DNA from: Mariniflexile gromovii
Lineage (GTDB): Bacteria > Bacteroidota > Bacteroidia > Flavobacteriales > Flavobacteriaceae
NCBI RefSeq assembly: GCF_017814435.1
Contig: NZ_JAGJCB010000012.1
Coordinates: forward strand, 1-64,000
Length of the DNA stretch: 64,000 bases
Direction of reading: 5' to 3'
The notes below the pieces were generated by a model, which did no database searches, had not been told where the DNA came from, and worked only from the letters and a program-made list of their open reading frames with translations. The translations under genes were made by a program, and so were the position numbers. Positions within the stretch are counted from its first letter, which is position 1. Each line of letters starts with the position of its first letter. Shown one piece after another: positions 1 through 7,911 of this stretch.

Positions 1-95
1 ATACCCATAAGGCCAAATCGCTCTTTTGAACGAGATTCAGGAAAATACAGAACTAGAATCAAACCTAAAATAACTAAAAACCAAAAAGATAGCAT
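1..95 (-). CDS. Partial N-terminus of a membrane-anchored protein, cut by window edge
   Basis: An open frame starts at an ATG (complement of 93-95) and runs off the left edge with no stop in 31 codons. The visible peptide begins MLSFWFLVILGLILVLYF, a single hydrophobic segment of about 17 residues, followed by a charged stretch (PESRSKERFG). That is the shape of a signal anchor or first membrane helix. Too little is visible to assign a family, and a chance open frame of this size is possible in AT-rich DNA. The hydrophobic pattern directly after an ATG is the only support. Confidence 0.38.
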   Translation of the reverse strand, partial: MLSFWFLVILGLILVLYFPESRSKERFGLMG

Positions 96-178
96 ATGAC
101 ATTCTCTTAACTTAATGACATTGACCGCACACTAGCGCCATGAGGCAAAAAAGGTAATAACCAACCGAACCTACCTCT

Positions 179-286
179 GCGTGAGGGATAGCAGTGGAAA
201 GCCCACAGCGACGTAGAAGCGAGGACTTGTAACCCTTCGACCGCGCTCAGGATAAACTAAGCCCGACCCTTGTGGTAACGCCCAAA
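179..286 (+). repeat. Composite dispersed repeat, copy 1
   Basis: The left end (179-200) is a 22-mer that recurs exactly, in reverse complement, at 21441-21462. The right part (AGCCCGACCC at 260-269, ACGCCCAAA at 278-286) also recurs in the same relative order in the second copy (21327-21336 and 21294-21302). The interior differs between copies. The ends carry short complementary GCGT/ACGC segments. It lies between the left-edge ORF and the gamma carbonic anhydrase gene. No ORF is present. The rest of the 96-317 gap holds only a small hairpin (299-316, TTCCTTT/AAAGGAA) just past the carbonic anhydrase stop, possibly a weak terminator. Confidence 0.75.
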
Positions 287-317
287 TACTTAATAGGGTT
301 CCTTTTTGCAAAGGAAT

Positions 318-833
318 TTACTCCTTAAACCAGCTGGAATATTTTATGTAATTATTGGCTATGCGGTCTATTTGTCCGGAAATTAACTCTTGGCTAATGT
401 CTTTTATTTTTACTGCGGGAACACCTGCATAAATACTGCCCGATTCTACCCTGGTGTTTTGGGTTACTACGGCACCTGCGGCTATAATGCTGTTGCTTTC
501 TATTACGCAATTGTCCATAATAATGCTTCCCATGCCTACCAAAACGTTGTCGTGAATGGTGCAACCGTGCACTATGGCGTTGTGCCCAATGGATACGTTG
601 TTGCCAATGTTGGTTGGGGCGGTTTGGTATGTGGCGTGTATAACGGCGCCGTCTTGCACGTTTACCTTGTTGCCCATTTTTATGTAGTTTACATCGCCAC
701 GAACCACGGCATTAAACCAGATACTGCATTGGGTACCTGCTACAACATCGCCCACTATGGTAGCGTTTTCGGCTATGTAACAATCGTCTGGTAATTGTGG
801 TGATTTTCCGTTTACTGGTTTTATTATTGGCAT
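318..833 (-). CDS. Gamma-class carbonic anhydrase-like hexapeptide protein
   Basis: This 171-residue protein has the hexapeptide-repeat pattern of a left-handed beta helix across most of its length and belongs to the gamma carbonic anhydrase/PaaY/YrdA group. Three histidines fit the metal ligands of the family: H66 (VIHATY), H84 and H89 (SIGHNAIVHG). The R46/D48 pair (VVRGDVN) and Q60 are also placed as in that family. It probably forms a trimer in the cytoplasm that binds zinc or iron between subunits. Many members have weak or no carbonic anhydrase activity, so CO2 hydration is family knowledge rather than something shown here. It ends 16 bases short of a small hairpin and is separated from the LytTR gene by a palindromic repeat. 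Confidence 0.88.
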   Translation of the reverse strand: MPIIKPVNGKSPQLPDDCYIAENATIVGDVVAGTQCSIWFNAVVRGDVNYIKMGNKVNVQDGAVIHATYQTAPTNIGNNVSIGHNAIVHGCTIHDNVLVGMGSIIMDNCVIESNSIIAAGAVVTQNTRVESGSIYAGVPAVKIKDISQELISGQIDRIANNYIKYSSWFKE

Positions 834-837
834 TTTT

Positions 838-875
838 TTAAGTTTAAAAGTTGAAAAGTTAAAAGGTTGAAGGTT
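838..875. repeat. Degenerate AAAGTT/AAGGTT low-complexity repeat
   Basis: Several imperfect units of about 9-10 bases (GTTTAAAA, GTTGAAAA, GTTAAAAG, GTTGAAGG) lie directly upstream of the carbonic anhydrase start. It may be part of its 5' leader. Confidence 0.45.
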
Positions 876-876
876 T

Positions 877-960
877 TGTCATTTCGAACGCAGTGAGAAA
901 TCGCACTAGAGACTGAACCATGAATTTTATAATGTGATTTCTCACGCGTTCGAAATGACA
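877..960. repeat. Long inverted repeat, dispersed palindromic element / likely terminator
   Basis: The left arm 877-902 and the right arm 936-960 are complementary over 25 bases with a single-base bulge (CGCAGTGAG versus CGC-GTGAG). The loop is about 33 bases. The element sits 7 bases past the stop of the LytTR gene, so in the leftward transcript it would fold into a very stable hairpin and could end the kinase-regulator message. Its sequence belongs to the TGTCATTTCGA-type repeats that I recall being scattered through flavobacterial intergenic regions; that recollection was not checked. Confidence 0.8.
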
Positions 961-966
961 ATGATA

Positions 967-1701
967 TTATTGAAAATATGATAAAAGATCGGACTTTCTG
1001 GAAGCGGAAACCATAATTTCTTTTCCGTTGCTTAGTACCACGCTTCCGCCCTTTCCTTTTACGTACTTTACTACTTCGTTTACATTTACTAAATATGATT
1101 TATGTACTCTTGCAAAGCTACTGTCAACCAAAATATCTTCAAAATATTTTAGGGTTTTGCTCACTATTTTTTTCTTGTTGGTGTTTAAATGAATTTCGGT
1201 ATAATTATCATCGGCTTTACAGAATAAAATATCGGCCGTATTGATAACTTCAAAACCATCTAATTGCGGAATGGTTATTTTTCCATTAACTGTATGGGTT
1301 TTTGGCACCAGTACTTGGTCTTGAAGTGCGTTTTCTTTGGTTTTGATTTCGGTTACATAATCCACTGCTTTAATAAGGGCGTCTATGGAAATGGGTTTCA
1401 TTAAATAGTAGGAAGCATGGGCGTTTAAAGCTTCTATAGCGTAATGGTTATAGGCGGTTACAAATATGGTTTCAAAATTAATATCGCCAACCTTGTCCAA
1501 TAAATCGAATGCGTTACCATAGGGCATTTCTACGTCTAGAAACACCAAGTCTAAATCGTTATTACGAATTAACACCAATGCTTCTTCTACGTTTGAAGCT
1601 TCACCAATTACCGATACATTGGGGCAATATTTTTTGAGATAATTTTTTAGAATGTCTCTACTGGTTTCTTCGTCTTCTACTATGATGGCGGTTAGTTTCA
1701 T
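967..1701 (-). CDS. LytTR-family response regulator
   Basis: This 244-residue regulator has an N-terminal receiver domain (about 1-120) and a C-terminal LytTR DNA-binding domain (about 140-240). The acidic pair E9/D10, the phosphoacceptor D56 (VFLDVEMP), the VTAYN switch segment and K102 (YLMKPIS) are all intact. The LytTR part carries the typical KADDNYTEIHL and FARVHKSYLVNV segments. It is the expected partner of the LytS-type kinase encoded about 200 bases upstream on the same strand (1902-4076). The 1702-1901 gap holds two palindromic repeats and no ORF, so the two genes may be co-transcribed but are not translationally coupled. Targets cannot be read from this window. Confidence 0.93.
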   Translation of the reverse strand: MKLTAIIVEDEETSRDILKNYLKKYCPNVSVIGEASNVEEALVLIRNNDLDLVFLDVEMPYGNAFDLLDKVGDINFETIFVTAYNHYAIEALNAHASYYLMKPISIDALIKAVDYVTEIKTKENALQDQVLVPKTHTVNGKITIPQLDGFEVINTADILFCKADDNYTEIHLNTNKKKIVSKTLKYFEDILVDSSFARVHKSYLVNVNEVVKYVKGKGGSVVLSNGKEIMVSASRKSDLLSYFQ

Positions 1702-1734
1702 CTAAAATATTTTTTATTCTTTATTATTATTTGC

Positions 1735-1757
1735 GCTTCGACAGGCTCAGCGTGACA
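1735..1757. repeat. Short dispersed palindrome (GCTTCGACAGGCTCAG type)
   Basis: The sequence GCTTCGAC-AGGCTCAGCGTGACA belongs to the same family as the elements at 1828, 9351 and 35863, all ending in (G)TGACA. It sits in the gap between the kinase and regulator genes. Confidence 0.6.
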
Positions 1758-1827
1758 CTTTTATTTCAAATTGGCTTTAGAACTAAATCAATATTCTAGT
1801 TTCCATACGTTTCTAAATTTTATGCGA

Positions 1828-1851
1828 CCTCTCGACTGCGCTCGAGGTGAC
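1828..1851. repeat. Short dispersed palindrome (CTCGACTGCGCTCGAG type)
   Basis: The arms CCTCTCGA and TCGAGG flank a CTGCGC loop and are followed by TGAC. It is the second copy of the family in the same 200-base gap. Confidence 0.65.
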
Positions 1852-1901
1852 TGTAGGTTCTTATTAAAATCGTAAATCAAAAATCATTACTCGTTAATCC
1901 T

Positions 1902-4076
1902 TTAATCCTTTTTCAAGGTTACAACAACCTTAGTTCCGGTGTCTTCTTCATCTTGAAAATCATCAATAAACACATCTACTTTGTCTTTATACATTTCGTT
2001 TAAAATAGCCACACGTTTTTTAATATTCCCCATGCCTTTTGAGTTTTGCTTTTTCTGATGTTCGGTTTTCAAAGCTTTCGATTTTTGGCGTCCTATACCG
2101 TCATCGGTAATGGTTATTTTTATTTCATCGGGATTGCTTTGAGTAATTGCAATATCTAATTTTCCCTTTACTTTTTTATAGCGTAAACCATGCCAAACAG
2201 CATTCTCTATATAAGGTTGCAATAGCATGGGCGGAATTACAAAGTCGTTTATATGAATATTTTCATCTATAGTAATCTTATAATCGAACTTATCTTGAAA
2301 CCTAAAATGTTCCAATTTGGTGTATAATTCCAAAAGCGCTATCTCTTTTTCCAAAGGAATAAAATCTTCTTCGCTATTTTCTAAAACGGCACGCATGAGC
2401 AGGGAAAAATCGGTTAAGTATTTATTGGCTGTGCGTTCATCATTGGAAGCTATAAAACTGTTTACTGAGTTTAGAGCATTAAAAATAAAATGCGGATTCA
2501 TTTGGCTTCTTAAACTTTTAAGCGCCAATAAATTATTTGCCAACCGCTGTTGTTTGATGTATTTGAACATCAAAAACCCAGCAACAAGCAACAGTACAAC
2601 ACCACCAATTAAGGAGTAAATAATAATTTTTTGGCGTTTGGCCTGTTCTACATTAAGTTGGTATTTACTTTCAGACAGCGCCCTATCGCTCTCCAAACTT
2701 AATATCCTATTTTGTTTTGCTACAATATCCTTGCTAAACCGTGCTGCTTGCGATATTTCCTGTTCTTTTTTGGAGTATAACTTATCTACCAAATCTACAT
2801 AACTTTGGTAAGCGACAAGGGCTTTATCGAACTCGCCAGCATCTCTATACACTTCTGAAAGTTTTCGGGTGGCATCTTTTTGTACAATTAAATCTTCTTT
2901 GGTGTCGGCTTCTTCAATACTTTTCTTTAAATATGGAATGGCATTCACATAATCTCTTTGAGACGCGTAAGCATTACCAATTTTATAATTTTGTTTTTGG
3001 GGCGTTAAGGCACTTTCATTGTTAAAAACAGAATCCTTTTGAATGTCCTTTATTTGTTTTAAAGCTTCTTTTCTTAGTTGAATTTCACTTGAATAATTAT
3101 TGGTTTCGTTCTGAAAATCGGCGACTTTAATTTTTTCTTCCACAGCCCGTTTTTTATTTTGACTGTTAGCTAGTTTTAACGATTCATTAAAAAACCCTTC
3201 TGCTTTTTGGGTTTCCCCTTTTGCGTTGTAAACTTGGGCTATTTTTGAATTCAAATCGGTAACTTTTGGCGAAATTAAATGCTTTTTCGCCACTTTTAAA
3301 CCTTCGTTGTAAGCGTTGATAGCCGCTTGATACGATTTTGTTAGCAAATGCACATCACCAAGTCCTTCGTAAAGTTCTACCAATTGCCAATTTGATAGTT
3401 CACTTTTATTAATCCCATTATAAATTTGAAGGCTTTCTTGGTAGTTCTTGTTTAGTTTATACGCCGAAGCTAACTTTAACTTAACCGTATTGGTGCTTCT
3501 ATTTTGAAGACTGATTCGGTAGTTGGAAACCGCCAAATCAAACTGTTTCCAATGCAAATAAATATCGCCTAAAACCTCAAAAGCTTCGCCGTTTTCTTTT
3601 GAAGAATTACTAGCGCCCAACGCCTTTTCAATAAATTGAATGCTCTTTTTAGCATCCTTTTTTAAATGTGTCTCAGCGGAATCTATAAGCGATTTAAACA
3701 ATTCAGGATTGATTCTAGAATATTTTTTCTTGGAATATTGAACCTCTGCAGCACTGGGTTGTACCTCAACTTTGATACGTTCGTTGCTTTCAATAGTATA
3801 ATAAACCGTTTCAAAATCTTTGTGTTTTATGGTAAGCTCATCACCTTTTCTGGCTTCAATTCTAAAATTCCCTATGTCATCGGTTGTTGTGTAAGACCCA
3901 CCATTTACTTCAATGTTTACATTCGGAATGGGGTTTTTAGTGTCACTTTCAACCACCGATCCTCGAACCGTAAATCTTGGTTGGCTATTTAAGCTTTTAC
4001 TGTTCTCTTGCGCCAACAAAACGGTGGTGCACAATAAAGCACATACAAACCATATCTGTTTTAGAATCAACTTCAT
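1902..4076 (-). CDS. LytS-type sensor histidine kinase with TPR and carboxypeptidase-regulatory-like domains
   Basis: This is a 724-residue envelope sensor kinase. A signal peptide (about 1-22, ending LLAQ) is followed by a carboxypeptidase-regulatory-like beta domain (about 34-110, starting RFTVRGSVV), then TPR repeats (about 125-430), a coiled region, one membrane helix (about 485-505) and a cytoplasmic His_kinase domain. The phosphoacceptor motif LRSQMNPHFIFNALN and the ATPase N and G boxes (LLQPYIENAVWHGL, ITDDGIGRQ) are present. TPR-LytS kinases paired with LytTR regulators are common in Bacteroidota; the extra N-terminal beta domain is less usual. The periplasmic TPR array probably binds a peptide or protein partner, but the signal is unknown. 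Confidence 0.9.
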   Translation of the reverse strand: MKLILKQIWFVCALLCTTVLLAQENSKSLNSQPRFTVRGSVVESDTKNPIPNVNIEVNGGSYTTTDDIGNFRIEARKGDELTIKHKDFETVYYTIESNERIKVEVQPSAAEVQYSKKKYSRINPELFKSLIDSAETHLKKDAKKSIQFIEKALGASNSSKENGEAFEVLGDIYLHWKQFDLAVSNYRISLQNRSTNTVKLKLASAYKLNKNYQESLQIYNGINKSELSNWQLVELYEGLGDVHLLTKSYQAAINAYNEGLKVAKKHLISPKVTDLNSKIAQVYNAKGETQKAEGFFNESLKLANSQNKKRAVEEKIKVADFQNETNNYSSEIQLRKEALKQIKDIQKDSVFNNESALTPQKQNYKIGNAYASQRDYVNAIPYLKKSIEEADTKEDLIVQKDATRKLSEVYRDAGEFDKALVAYQSYVDLVDKLYSKKEQEISQAARFSKDIVAKQNRILSLESDRALSESKYQLNVEQAKRQKIIIYSLIGGVVLLLVAGFLMFKYIKQQRLANNLLALKSLRSQMNPHFIFNALNSVNSFIASNDERTANKYLTDFSLLMRAVLENSEEDFIPLEKEIALLELYTKLEHFRFQDKFDYKITIDENIHINDFVIPPMLLQPYIENAVWHGLRYKKVKGKLDIAITQSNPDEIKITITDDGIGRQKSKALKTEHQKKQNSKGMGNIKKRVAILNEMYKDKVDVFIDDFQDEEDTGTKVVVTLKKD

Positions 4077-4287
4077 TATACTATTTTACAATAGCTAAAC
4101 TTACGCACTTTACTTGATAAAATAAAATGAAGATTTTACAAAATGAAGTTGGTTTGATACCAAAATGATGTGTTTACGCAATTACCCGCTACAGTTACTC
4201 ATCCAAAACAAGCCTTTACTCATTCTTCGTTTTTTAAGAATTATGTTGCTTTTAGATTTACGGTATGAATCAAAAAACAAAAACATC

Positions 4288-5445
4288 ATGAAAACACATT
4301 TTAAAACACTTGTATTTGCTATGGCATTCATAGGGTTTACGGCTTGTAATGCCAATAACAAAAAGCAGCCTACTCCATACGCGCAATTAAAAACAATAAA
4401 GCACGAACCCAACAAGCAATATATTAAAGTAGCCCTTTTATTGGATACCAGCAATAGTATGGATGGTTTAATAGATCAAGCTAAAGCTCAACTTTGGGAT
4501 ATTGTAAACGAGCTCTCGTATGCCAAATGTGGCACGGCTAAACCCAATTTAGAAATTGCACTTTACGAATATGGTAATGATAGACTGAACAGTGCCGAAG
4601 GTTACATCCGTCAAGTTTTAGCATTTAGTAACGATTTGGATGAAATCTCCAAAGAACTGTTTTCTTTAACCACAAATGGTGGTGAGGAATATTGCGGACA
4701 AGTGATTCAAACCTCTTTAAACCAATTGAACTGGGGCAAAAATCCAGATGATTTAAAACTCATTTTTATAGCAGGAAACGAGCCTTTTACGCAAGGAAAA
4801 CTAAACTATAAAGATGCTGCCGTTAATGCAAAAGAAAAAGGCATTACCATAAATACCATTTTTTGTGGCGATTACTACCAAGGCATTTCAACATCGTGGA
4901 AAGATGGTGCCACTTTAACACAGGGCGATTATATGGCAATAAACCAAAACCAAACAACCGTTCATATTGTGTCGCCTTATGATGATGAGATTCTTATTTT
5001 AAATCAGAGATTAAATAAAACCTATGTTATTTATGGCACAGCAGGTAAGCAAAAAATGGCATTACAAGCTGAACAAGATACGAATGCCGAAACCTACAGT
5101 AAAGCCAATGCCGTAAGTAGAACCGTGAGCAAAAGTTCGCACTTATATAAAAATGACACCTGGGATTTGGTAGATGCTGTTGAACTTAAAAAAGTTTCGG
5201 TGGAAGCTTTAAAAGATGAAGGGTTGCCTGAAGAATTAAAAGGAAAATCGGCAACTGAAATAAAAACCTATGTAGCAGAAAAGAAGAAAGAGCGCGAGCA
5301 AATTCAAAATAAAATTCAAGAATTGAACGAAAAGCGTAAAGTGTTTATTTCAAAACAAAAAACGGATACTAAAAATGGTTTGGAAAACGCCATGACCAAT
5401 GCCATTAAAGAACAAGCAAAAAGAAAGAAATATACTTGGGAATAA
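4288..5445 (+). CDS. VWA-domain lipoprotein
   Basis: I place the start at the ATG at 4288 rather than 4165, because it opens a clear lipoprotein signal (MKTHFKTLVF...IGFTAC, lipobox cysteine C20); the 41 codons before it look like leader sequence. The 385-residue product carries a von Willebrand factor A domain from about residue 46 with a complete MIDAS start, DTSNS at 53-57. The C-terminal 90 residues are lysine- and glutamate-rich and probably coiled-coil. It is likely anchored in the inner or outer membrane facing the periplasm, where VWA domains mediate metal-dependent protein binding. No MoxR ATPase is adjacent, so it is not part of a classical BatABC cluster here. It converges on a PorP-like gene across a shared hairpin. 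Confidence 0.82.
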   Translation: MKTHFKTLVFAMAFIGFTACNANNKKQPTPYAQLKTIKHEPNKQYIKVALLLDTSNSMDGLIDQAKAQLWDIVNELSYAKCGTAKPNLEIALYEYGNDRLNSAEGYIRQVLAFSNDLDEISKELFSLTTNGGEEYCGQVIQTSLNQLNWGKNPDDLKLIFIAGNEPFTQGKLNYKDAAVNAKEKGITINTIFCGDYYQGISTSWKDGATLTQGDYMAINQNQTTVHIVSPYDDEILILNQRLNKTYVIYGTAGKQKMALQAEQDTNAETYSKANAVSRTVSKSSHLYKNDTWDLVDAVELKKVSVEALKDEGLPEELKGKSATEIKTYVAEKKKEREQIQNKIQELNEKRKVFISKQKTDTKNGLENAMTNAIKEQAKRKKYTWE

Positions 5446-5452
5446 AAAATTG

Positions 5453-5502
5453 AACCGCAAATTCGAAAATTTAAAATACTAACAATTTGCGAATTTGCGG
5501 TT
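5453..5502. terminator. Bidirectional terminator hairpin
   Basis: The arms AACCGCAAATTCG (5453-5465) and CGAATTTGCGGTT (5490-5502) are perfectly complementary over 13 bases. It lies between the convergent ends of the VWA gene (5445) and the PorP-like gene (5518). Confidence 0.7.
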
Positions 5503-5517
5503 AAAATTTATGATTCT

Positions 5518-6519
5518 TTAATTCACCGCAGGACAGTTACAATCGTAACGCACCCGTCTGCAATTAAAATTATACCCTAAAGTTAATTGATGAAAACCGC
5601 CATTGGCAAACACCACAGAATTGGATTGATAGGTGTAATTATATGCAAACATAAACTCTTTATAATTTACTCCCAAAATAGGTGTAATTTGCTGTAAACG
5701 TTGGCTATTTACTGTGGCACCTTGTGTATACTCGGCACCATCAAAACTATTTCTGTATGATAGCCCGCCCCATAAAGAACCAAAATCCATTTGTTTATAG
5801 ACTTTTCCGTTCACATCAATAGAAGCTTCTTTGGTTTCATCTCTATATTGCAACATTACAGAAGGTTCATAGCTCCATTCGCTGCCATATTTACTAAATA
5901 CATTTCCAACAGAAAATAAATAGCGTCTTAAATTACTTGTTATGTTTCTATCTTTATTAATACCAGCGTTTTCCAATACATTTTTAATGGTTCCATGTAC
6001 ATAAAAATCCAGAAAATGGTATGAAAAGCCTAAGTCTATATTAAAGTTTGTTTCGTTTTGCACAACACCATCAATAATGGGGTCTGGACCATCAAACAAA
6101 AAAGACGTTTCGTCTAATTTGTACTGAATAAATCCAGCACTTAAACCAAATGAGAGCATATTCAAATCGGTTTCACTTCTAGAAAACATTAAATGGTGTG
6201 CGTAGGTTGCATAAGCTCCTGTTTGGGAATGATACCCATTTTTATCGGTGTATAAAATACCTCCAATAGCCGATGGTGAATCTCCAATACGCCCATTCAT
6301 ACTCAGTGTTAAAAGTTTAGGCGCATCTTCATGTCCAAACCATTGTTGACGAGCTGTTAACCTTACTTTAGAACAATTGGCAATACCCGCCATTGATGGG
6401 TGGATTAAGTAATAATTATCGGTAAGGTAATCGGTATATATTGGCAGCCCCTCTTGCGAATATGTAATGTGAGCGCACAAAACACTTACTACTACCATGA
6501 AAATATTCTTTAACTTCAT
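5518..6519 (-). CDS. PorP/SprF family outer membrane protein
   Basis: This 333-residue protein has an N-terminal signal peptide (cleavage near HITYSQ) and a PorP/SprF-type body: the PIYTDYLTDNYYLIHPSMAG opening, repeated amphipathic strands with YxxN/FxxG patterns, and a C-terminal strand typical of outer membrane barrels. Family members act with T9SS substrates, helping type B sorted adhesins reach or attach to the surface. Unlike the copy at 43057-44016, this one has no adhesin or OmpA gene beside it, so its substrate is unknown. The last residues hold several cysteines (CRR...CNCPAVN), an odd tail for this family. It is divergent from the Nfu gene. Confidence 0.85.
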   Translation of the reverse strand: MKLKNIFMVVVSVLCAHITYSQEGLPIYTDYLTDNYYLIHPSMAGIANCSKVRLTARQQWFGHEDAPKLLTLSMNGRIGDSPSAIGGILYTDKNGYHSQTGAYATYAHHLMFSRSETDLNMLSFGLSAGFIQYKLDETSFLFDGPDPIIDGVVQNETNFNIDLGFSYHFLDFYVHGTIKNVLENAGINKDRNITSNLRRYLFSVGNVFSKYGSEWSYEPSVMLQYRDETKEASIDVNGKVYKQMDFGSLWGGLSYRNSFDGAEYTQGATVNSQRLQQITPILGVNYKEFMFAYNYTYQSNSVVFANGGFHQLTLGYNFNCRRVRYDCNCPAVN

Positions 6520-6666
6520 AAGTTCAATCTGGCTTGTTAAGTACTATACAAACGCCGTGGTTATTAAAAAATTACATAAAAAAATAAAGCGCAAACTCTA
6601 TTCTTTCAATCTCTTAAAAAGAGGCAACAAAACTCAAATATATGGATAACTAAAGTTTTCTTTTAG

Positions 6667-6674
6667 TATTTTTG
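6667..6674 (+). promoter_or_regulatory. Putative -7 element for the Nfu gene
   Basis: TATTTTTG matches the Bacteroidota TAnnTTTG consensus and lies 16 bases ahead of the start at 6691. No clear -33 TTG is seen at the expected spacing, so this is tentative. Confidence 0.4.
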
Positions 6675-6690
6675 TAAAAAATTAGCTGAA

Positions 6691-7593
6691 ATGAATACTT
6701 TCAAGGTTTCTGTGCAAGAAACATCAAATAACGCCATAGTTAAATTCGAAATAAACGAGTTTATTACCAAGCATCAAAGTTTTGAATTCAACAATATAGA
6801 CGAGGCTAAAGCATCACCTTTAGCGCAACAATTATTTTATCTACCATTCGTAAAAAAAGTATATATCTCTGGAAATTTTATTGCTGTAGAACGCTATAAT
6901 ATTGTAGAATGGAGCGATGTACAAGATGAAGTAGCCGAACAAATTGAAGCCTATCTTAACGATGGCGGTGTAGTGATTGAAGAAACTGCAAAAGCAAAAA
7001 AAGTACCCGTTACGGTGTATGCCGAAAGCACGCCGAACCCATCGGTAATGAAGTTTGTTGCAAATAAAAAAATAGTAACGGCCCTTTTTGAATTTACCTC
7101 GATTGATGAAGCAAAACTATCGCCTTTAGCGACTGAGTTGTTCCATTTTCCGTTTGTGAAAAGTGTTTTTATTGATGAAAATTATGTATCCATCACTAAA
7201 TACGATATGGCTGAATGGCAAGACATTACCATTGAACTTCGCGAATTCATTAGAAGTTATATTGAAAATGGAAAAGATGTGGTATTGCCCCATGCTGCCG
7301 AAACTTTAAAAAAATCAACACCTCAATTAGATTCACAATACGAAGCGTTGGATGACACTTCAAAAGAAATCATCAATATTCTTGAAGAGTATGTAAAACC
7401 CGCTGTAGCGAGTGATGGTGGCAATATTCAATTCATTTCATACGATGCCGAAAGTAAAAATGTAAGCGTAATGCTTCAAGGCGCTTGTAGTGGTTGCCCA
7501 TCTTCAACGTATACTTTAAAAAGTGGCATTGAAAACATGCTAAAGGAAATGCTTCCTGGCAAAGTAGAAATGGTTGAAGCTATAAATGGCTAA
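6691..7593 (+). CDS. Nfu-type Fe-S cluster carrier with two N-terminal Nfu domains
   Basis: This 300-residue protein has two tandem Nfu N-terminal domains (about 1-95 and 105-200; the second opens YAESTPNPSVMKF) and a C-terminal NifU-like domain (about 220-298) with the cluster-binding CSGC at 266-269. It should accept an Fe-S cluster from the SUF machinery and pass it to client proteins in the cytoplasm. Several proteins in this window need such clusters (ActB, QueG). Most Nfu proteins have one N-terminal domain; the duplicated copy lacks the ESTPNP motif, so it has diverged. It is followed at 48 bases by dodecin, probably in the same transcript. Confidence 0.9.
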   Translation: MNTFKVSVQETSNNAIVKFEINEFITKHQSFEFNNIDEAKASPLAQQLFYLPFVKKVYISGNFIAVERYNIVEWSDVQDEVAEQIEAYLNDGGVVIEETAKAKKVPVTVYAESTPNPSVMKFVANKKIVTALFEFTSIDEAKLSPLATELFHFPFVKSVFIDENYVSITKYDMAEWQDITIELREFIRSYIENGKDVVLPHAAETLKKSTPQLDSQYEALDDTSKEIINILEEYVKPAVASDGGNIQFISYDAESKNVSVMLQGACSGCPSSTYTLKSGIENMLKEMLPGKVEMVEAING

Positions 7594-7641
7594 TTGCATT
7601 AATTTTCTTAACTTTAGGTTTTCACTTAAATTATTAAAATT

Positions 7642-7842
7642 ATGTCTGTATTAAAAGTTATCGAGATTTTATCCAACTCCGATAAAAGTTGGGAAGATGC
7701 TACCAGAAAAGCAGTAAAACATGCTTCAAAAAGCGTTAAAAATATCCGTTCTGTTTACGTACAAGACCAAAGTGCCAGCGTAAAAGATGGTGAAGTAACC
7801 GAATTTAGAGTAAACTTAAAAATTACTTTTGAAGTAAATTAA
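7642..7842 (+). CDS. Dodecin-family flavin-binding protein
   Basis: At 66 residues it has the usual dodecin length and pattern: KVIEILSNSDKSWEDATRKAV, followed by two beta strands (IRSVYVQDQSASV and VTEFRVNLKITFEV). Dodecins form hollow dodecamers that bind flavins or related ligands and are thought to buffer free flavin. The W at position 17 occupies the place of the tryptophan that sandwiches the flavin in archaeal dodecin. It sits between the Nfu carrier and a DUF1304 membrane protein. No close functional link to either is evident. Confidence 0.9.
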   Translation: MSVLKVIEILSNSDKSWEDATRKAVKHASKSVKNIRSVYVQDQSASVKDGEVTEFRVNLKITFEVN

Positions 7843-7911
7843 ATTTAGAAAAGCTAAGCGTTCTAAAACAGAGCGCTTAATTCTAATACATCTTTTTAAA
7901 ACACACCTTAT

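Noticed and set aside
390-794. 134-aa rightward ORF opposite the gamma carbonic anhydrase
   Set aside because: It is antisense to a gene with clear family motifs; the regular hexapeptide codons leave the other strand open.
4165-4287. Upstream start for the VWA lipoprotein
   Set aside because: The 41-codon extension would bury the lipoprotein signal; the ATG at 4288 opens a textbook lipobox signal.
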